A stretch of 64,000 nucleotides of DNA, taken from contig WPIO01000040.1 in assembly GCA_009760855.2 (NCBI GenBank), positions 2,324,501 to 2,388,500 of the forward strand, written 5' to 3'. The position numbers and the translations under genes were made by a program. Positions 60,358 through 64,000 of this stretch are shown in pieces; position 1 is the stretch's first letter; every line of letters starts with the position of its first letter. This DNA is from Cristatella mucedo (taxonomy: Eukaryota; Bryozoa; Phylactolaemata; Cristatellidae). The notes beneath the pieces were generated by a model. The model had not been told where the DNA came from. It searched no databases and saw nothing but the letters and a program-made list of their open reading frames with translations.

Positions 60358-62297
60358 TTATTATATGTTATATGTGTTTCATTATATGTTATATGTTTAA
60401 TTTTTATTATAATTTTAATTTTAATAATAAGTTTACTTTTTGTGTTTTTAATGTACTTAACGTTTTATTATATATTATGTGCATATATAGTATAACAATA
60501 CTAGCTGACTTAACAGCCTCTTTTGTATAGCGACAGAAGAGCATTTACGGCTATCACCACCGCTTGCAGGTGCAATAAAATAAAAATAAATAAATATAAT
60601 TTATTTGTATAGTGCCCCAAGAGAACTTAATCTCTATTCAGGCGCTTTAAAATACAGGATCGCCCACCGCCGTATTCGAACCCATGACCTCAGGACCGAG
60701 GTCGTGAGATGAAACCGCCTTACCTAGTGCGTGCCATCACGGCTCACATACCTCGTTTCAGTGCCGACGTGGCCGTCGTGCAGCTCATGGATGCGTTCCA
60801 GAAGCAATCGAGCGGAAGCAGCTCATATCGAGCCAGCATCCTCGTCAGCATCACCAACATCCTTCTCGTGCACGACCAGCTGGTGAGCGTTCGCGCCGTG
60901 GGGCGTCCAGCTCCTTTTGGGTGGCATCTCACCTCCTCCGGAACCACGAGCTTCTGATTGGTGAGCTCACTTCAGCGGTCACGACTTCCTTTGAAGCTCA
61001 ACGCCGACGTCAAAGACGTTTGTGAGCCGGCACTCACGGTGGCCGCACAGCCCAAGCGAGGCTGCTGCTCAGGCACCGGAAGCTGGCTGGCAGTGGAGCT
61101 TTACTGGGGTGGGCGGGCGGGTAAGCCGTCCCGACGAGGAAGAGGAAGAGGTGCAGAAAGAGAGGGGGGCAGCAGCAGCAGAGCTGACATTTGGTCCACA
61201 CTTAGCAGGCAGCACGGCCCTCGTCTGTAAGGCTGCTCATGTTTCGGCTGCTTTCGGTAGTTTGGGGTGCATTCGCGGCACGAAGCTTCGCTTCTGGTCA
61301 CCGAGGGGCAGCCACCTTTCGACGGCGTTGCAGGAGAGAAATGCTGACCTGTTCAAGGATTTCGCCGGCCTTCTCCTGGACGTGGTATCGCGCGTGAACG
61401 TGAGCGCGGACCGACACGTGCGCAGCAGCGCCTGCAGCTGCCTTCACGAGCTGGAGCTGGCGTATCCGGTCAGTGAGCGCCGCTGCTCAGCTCTCGTTTC
61501 CGACCGCTTCTCGTCGTCGTCTGCTGCTGCTCGATCGGCGCGTCGCGGCGGAATTGCGTATGCTCGCCGACGAAAGAAAAAAAAGGAACTGCCACCAGGC
61601 CCGACGTACCAGCGGCAGCATACCGCTTTCGCTTCGGTCGCGCAGGGCGAAGCATTTCCTCCTTCCGCTTCCGTCGCACAGGGCCTGCTTCGGAGGAAGC
61701 TGGAGCATTTGTATCAGATGGCGCGCCTCGAGAACACCACTGCCTTCCAGAGTTATCTCCTGCTGTTCGTGCGCGCACTGCTGCACGCTGCTCGCTGGGC
61801 CGCTCAGCAGCAGCCGGCAGCGGCGGCAGCAGTTGCCGGGTGAGAGCTCTGCAGCTGTGCAGGCTGCGACAGTTCGGCAGCCCACTGTTCACTGCCACGG
61901 TAGAGACGTAGCGAGTGGAGCGGCAGCAGCGGCGGCCGCGGTTGGGCAGTGGGCTTTGGGCCTCCAGCTGTCTGTCACTCCAAAGTGGCCAGTCGTCGTC
62001 GGCTGCCCAATGCTTGTCTAATTGTTGCCGTTGTTGCAGGGAAGATGGCGGTAAAGTTCTGTCCGAACTGCTCACGAAGCGCACCGAGCCGCTGAAGGTG
62101 AAGGCCGCCTGCAGCCGCTTGCCACTGTTGCCGCTAGGACCCCACTCGCACGGGCGCGTGCACGTGTCGCTTGCCTGCCTGGTCGAGGCAAGCGGTTCGG
62201 TGCAAGCTGGCAAGCGTTCTCTTTCTGTGTGCAGCCGCTGAACGTGGACCTCGGGCTGATGCAGCCGACGACGACGACGTTTGGCAGTGAGAGCAAG
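56294..62297 (+). CDS. AP5B1: AP-5 complex subunit beta-1, 5' seven exons (partial)
   Basis: Large subunit of the AP-5 adaptor, which acts with SPG11/SPG15 in retrieval from late endosomes to the Golgi. Exons: 56294-56443, 59620-59714, 60762-60882, 61334-61468, 61682-61839, 62040-62097, 62235-62297; 780 nt, 260 residues, with consistent phases and an open end. It starts MEAQLASEEGLQILLEIG. Blocks agreeing with the vertebrate AP5B1 N terminus, as I recall it, are VSVKTRVVTLLSDECIALFD (exon 2), DVAVVQLMDAF (exon 3), RSSACSCLHELELAYP (exon 4) and GLLRRKLEHLYQ with FQSYLLLFVRALLHA (exon 5). The last two exons are short and less certain. Human AP5B1 has nearly 900 residues, so most of the gene lies right of the window. 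Conservation is modest; another HEAT-repeat adaptin-like protein is the main alternative. Confidence 0.7.
57970..58105 (+). mobile_element. Probable second tRNA-headed SINE type, fragment
   Basis: Contains a B-box-like GAGTTCAAATCC preceded, at tRNA-like spacing, by GTGTTAAGGTGTCAG, followed by GCAAGCGGTGGTGGTAACCG and CTATGCAAATGAGACTGTTA. The words differ from the main SINE. It is in AP5B1 intron 1. Confidence 0.5.
58141..58323. repeat. Minisatellite, six copies of a 30-31-bp unit
   Basis: The unit begins AGGCTAAAAAAAAGTAGCTC and ends TGTCTCTATCT. Copies differ only in the length of the A run (6-8) and one T/A change, which the last two copies share. It is in AP5B1 intron 1. Confidence 0.97.
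58375..58498 (+). mobile_element. LINE family A, 3' end with ATAAC tail
   Basis: GTGAGTGCGCTATTCAAAAC, TCTCCTGCGTACCACC, CATGGTCTTTATGACTTGGT and GGAGATACATAACATAACAT. The tail repeats ATAAC instead of ATTAC. It is in AP5B1 intron 1. Confidence 0.8.
58675..58708. repeat. Perfect 16-bp-arm palindrome
   Basis: The arm ATGACTAGACCCAAAG is followed by GT and then its exact reverse complement. It sits next to a long A/T stretch of ATAATTATCT words, in AP5B1 intron 1. Confidence 0.97.
58750..58925 (+). mobile_element. Probable tRNA-headed SINE, diverged
   Basis: CACCTGGTTAAGGTGTGCTC (A-box side) and GGCGGTTCGAGTC (B box) at tRNA-like spacing, then GCAGGCGGCGCCTGTTGTCG and CTATATAAATAAGGCC. The head cannot fold as a standard tRNA acceptor stem, so this is not a tRNA gene. 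Confidence 0.5.
59267..59396. repeat. (GA)n then (TG)n microsatellites
   Basis: (GA)n with GACAGA interruptions at 59267-59322 and (GT)n at 59371-59396, both in AP5B1 intron 1. A matching (CT)n at 59574-59607 forms the polypyrimidine tract of the exon 2 acceptor. Confidence 0.95.
59810..59839. repeat. (CTG)n trinucleotide repeat
   Basis: Nine or ten CTG units in AP5B1 intron 2, about 95 bp after exon 2. Another (TG)n run is at 60327-60353 in the same intron. Confidence 0.97.
60585..60745 (-). mobile_element. SINE variant with a different tRNA-like head
   Basis: The minus strand ends with the standard tail (GCGCCTGAATAGAGATTAAG, TTCTCTTGGGGCACTATACA), but the head reads GCACGCACTAGGTAAGGCGG ... 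GGTCATGGGTTCGAATACGG, unlike the common copies. It ends about 17 bp before AP5B1 exon 3. Confidence 0.75.
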
Positions 62298-64000
62298 GTT
62301 GGGCTCGATCGATCGCTCGCTCGCCAGGCTCGCCACTGCCGCTGCCTGCCCTTAGAAAAGAGCGCTGCTCTGTCACCGCCTGGCGCGCGTGCTCGGATTG
62401 CCCTCGCTCGGCGACGCTTTAATGACTTCATCTTTGGCTCGTCTTCCCTGCTTGTGCTGTGCCAATTTTTCTTTTTTTTCCGGTGCGATGGCACTTGCGG
62501 CCGCTTGGATGATTGCCGTATATTGTTTGATAATAATAATAATAATAGTAATGCACTTGATAAAGCACCCTCAGAGAACTCAATCTCTTCCTAGGCGCTT
62601 TACATTTGTTTGGTCGTGCTGGCCGGTTCAGCAGTAGTCGCTCGCGCGAGTGAAGCAGGCAAGCTCACCTGTGTCGAGATTTTGTGTCGTCGAGGCATCG
62701 CAGCAGCAGCCTCGGCTGCTGCTGTTGGGGTCGGACTCTTGGTGACTGGGTGGGGGGGATCTAGCGTCCAGTGGCGAACGTCTGCATGCTGCTGTGGGGG
62801 AAGGGGGAGGTGTCGATCGGTCTGGCAGACGAGGCACTGGCATGGTTAAAATTGTACTTGTCTGATCGTTTTCAATCCGTGTCGTTTGGTGTTCAGGTCC
62901 CACCCACGAGACTGGTCACCTGTGGAGTCCCTCGAGGGTCAGACCTCGGTCCCTTGCTGTTCTCCATGATATACTGGACCTCTGGGAAAACTGTTTCAGG
63001 CCCATGGAATAGGATATCACTTTTATGCTGACGATACTCAGCTGTACTTGTCATTCCAACCGTGGGAATCTGCTGCAGCAACTGATGAACTGAATTCTTG
63101 CCTTGCCGACATTCGACCCTGGATTTTGGAAAATTTCTTGAAACTAAACGGCGATAAAACTGAACTGCTGCTCATAGGAAACCCCAAGTGTGTGGCTGGA
63201 TTAGAAGGCTTTGCTGTTCTGATAGGTGATGCTGTAGTGCGACCATCACCACGTGCTCGAAATTTAGGTGTCGTTTTCGACAGCTGCCTAAATTTCAAAA
63301 GCTTCATTCAGAAGACTGCTTCTACAGCTAGCCATCACGTCTGATCCCTATCTAAGATTAGGAGCTGTCTTCCACGGTGGCTTGCAGAAAATTTAACTAG
63401 CTCCTTAGTTCTGTCACAGCTTGATTATTGTTATTCCCTTTTGGCTGGGCTACCAAAAAAAGGCAACTAGGCCACTGCAAATGGCTATGAATATGGCTGC
63501 AAGCCTAGTCTTCAAGTCCCAGAGGTTTGACCATGCATCTCCTTTGCTAAAAGGGCTAGGATGGCTGCCGGTTGATCAACTGATACAGAGCAAAGTTCTT
63601 ACATTGACCCACAAGGCCCGCCACGGCTTGGCTCCTAACTACCTAGCTCAATGGCTGCACCAGTTTCAGCCTCCTCGTGCCCCCAGATCCTGTGTGGACA
63701 GTTTAGCTGTTCCATTCTTCCGCTCAAAGACCGTTGGTGACAGAAGCTTTAGCTCTGCAGGTCCTAGACTGTAGAACTCACTTCCACGATTCTTACGCAA
63801 CAACTACTCTCCTTGCTGCCGACTATGGCTCATCCTTTCAAGTGGTCCTGAGTTGCTACTTCCAGGCTACTCACTACCTCAACTGCTCTCCTGACTCTGC
63901 CATGCTTCACACTTTCTCTTTGTTTCGTGAAATGAAGTCTGTTGGTGTGAAAGAACACGACGCTTGCAGCCTGCGAGCACTGGGCGGAGACCTCGCGATC
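62298..64000 (+). other. AP5B1 intron 7 to window edge, LINE-filled
   Basis: No further AP5B1 exon is recognisable. The stretch holds an inverted LINE-B tail (62528-62609: AGAGAACTCAATCTCTTCCT, GGCGCTTTACATTTG) and the LINE-A copy at 62815..63935. The gene should resume beyond the window. Confidence 0.6.
62815..63935 (+). mobile_element. LINE family A with reverse-transcriptase remnant
   Basis: Plus-strand frames encode DEALAWLKLYLSDRFQSVSF, RLVTCGVPRGSDLGPLLFS, then after a frameshift near 63030 [10 protein letters not shown]-type and [52 protein letters not shown] and LQMAMNMAASLVFK. The palm and thumb remain; the endonuclease is missing. It has the same structure as the copy at 14585..15871 and, like it, is broken between the RT palm and C-terminal block (near 63345-63420). 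Confidence 0.9.

Overview
This window is animal nuclear DNA: intron-rich split genes with GT-AG junctions, tRNA-derived SINEs, non-LTR retrotransposon fragments and abundant microsatellites. There are no bacterial operons, CRISPR arrays or phage genes. The proteins align well to vertebrate families but are clearly diverged, and exons contain many Ser/Gly/Ala-rich insertions. That suggests an invertebrate, but I cannot name the phylum.

Three protein genes are supported, each by a reading frame that stays intact across all proposed splice junctions. (1) 996..30704, plus strand: the fat-facets/USP9X ubiquitin-specific protease. Forty exons encode 2,209 residues and the stop; the N-terminal exons lie left of the window. 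(2) 36762..55606, minus strand: a GCNA-type (germ cell nuclear acidic protein) SprT metalloprotease. Seventeen exons encode 1,221 residues, complete from ATG to stop. Its disordered N-terminal half is built from three tandem copies of a three-exon cassette. (3) 56294..>62297, plus strand: the 5' part of an AP-5 complex beta-1 subunit gene (AP5B1). Seven exons encode 260 residues, and the gene continues past the right edge. USP9X and GCNA are tail to tail. GCNA and AP5B1 are head to head, with about 690 bp between their start codons.

The space between exons and genes is mostly repeats. Two non-LTR retrotransposon families carry reverse-transcriptase remnants with a YADDTQLYL motif. One ends in an ATTACATTAC-like tail; the other ends in a 45-bp hairpin-like tail plus (TTA)n. 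A tRNA-headed SINE uses a tail closely resembling that of the second LINE. A complete 320-bp non-autonomous hAT element of the SPIN (SPACE INVADERS) family, with a perfect 8-bp target-site duplication, lies in a USP9X intron.

The most interesting signals are the triplicated exon cassette in GCNA, with its conserved 28-residue module, and the intact SPIN element, a family known for horizontal transfer between phyla. Functionally, USP9X is a deubiquitinase, GCNA a germline DNA-protein crosslink protein and AP5B1 an endosomal coat subunit. They are not an obvious pathway, so the clustering is probably incidental.
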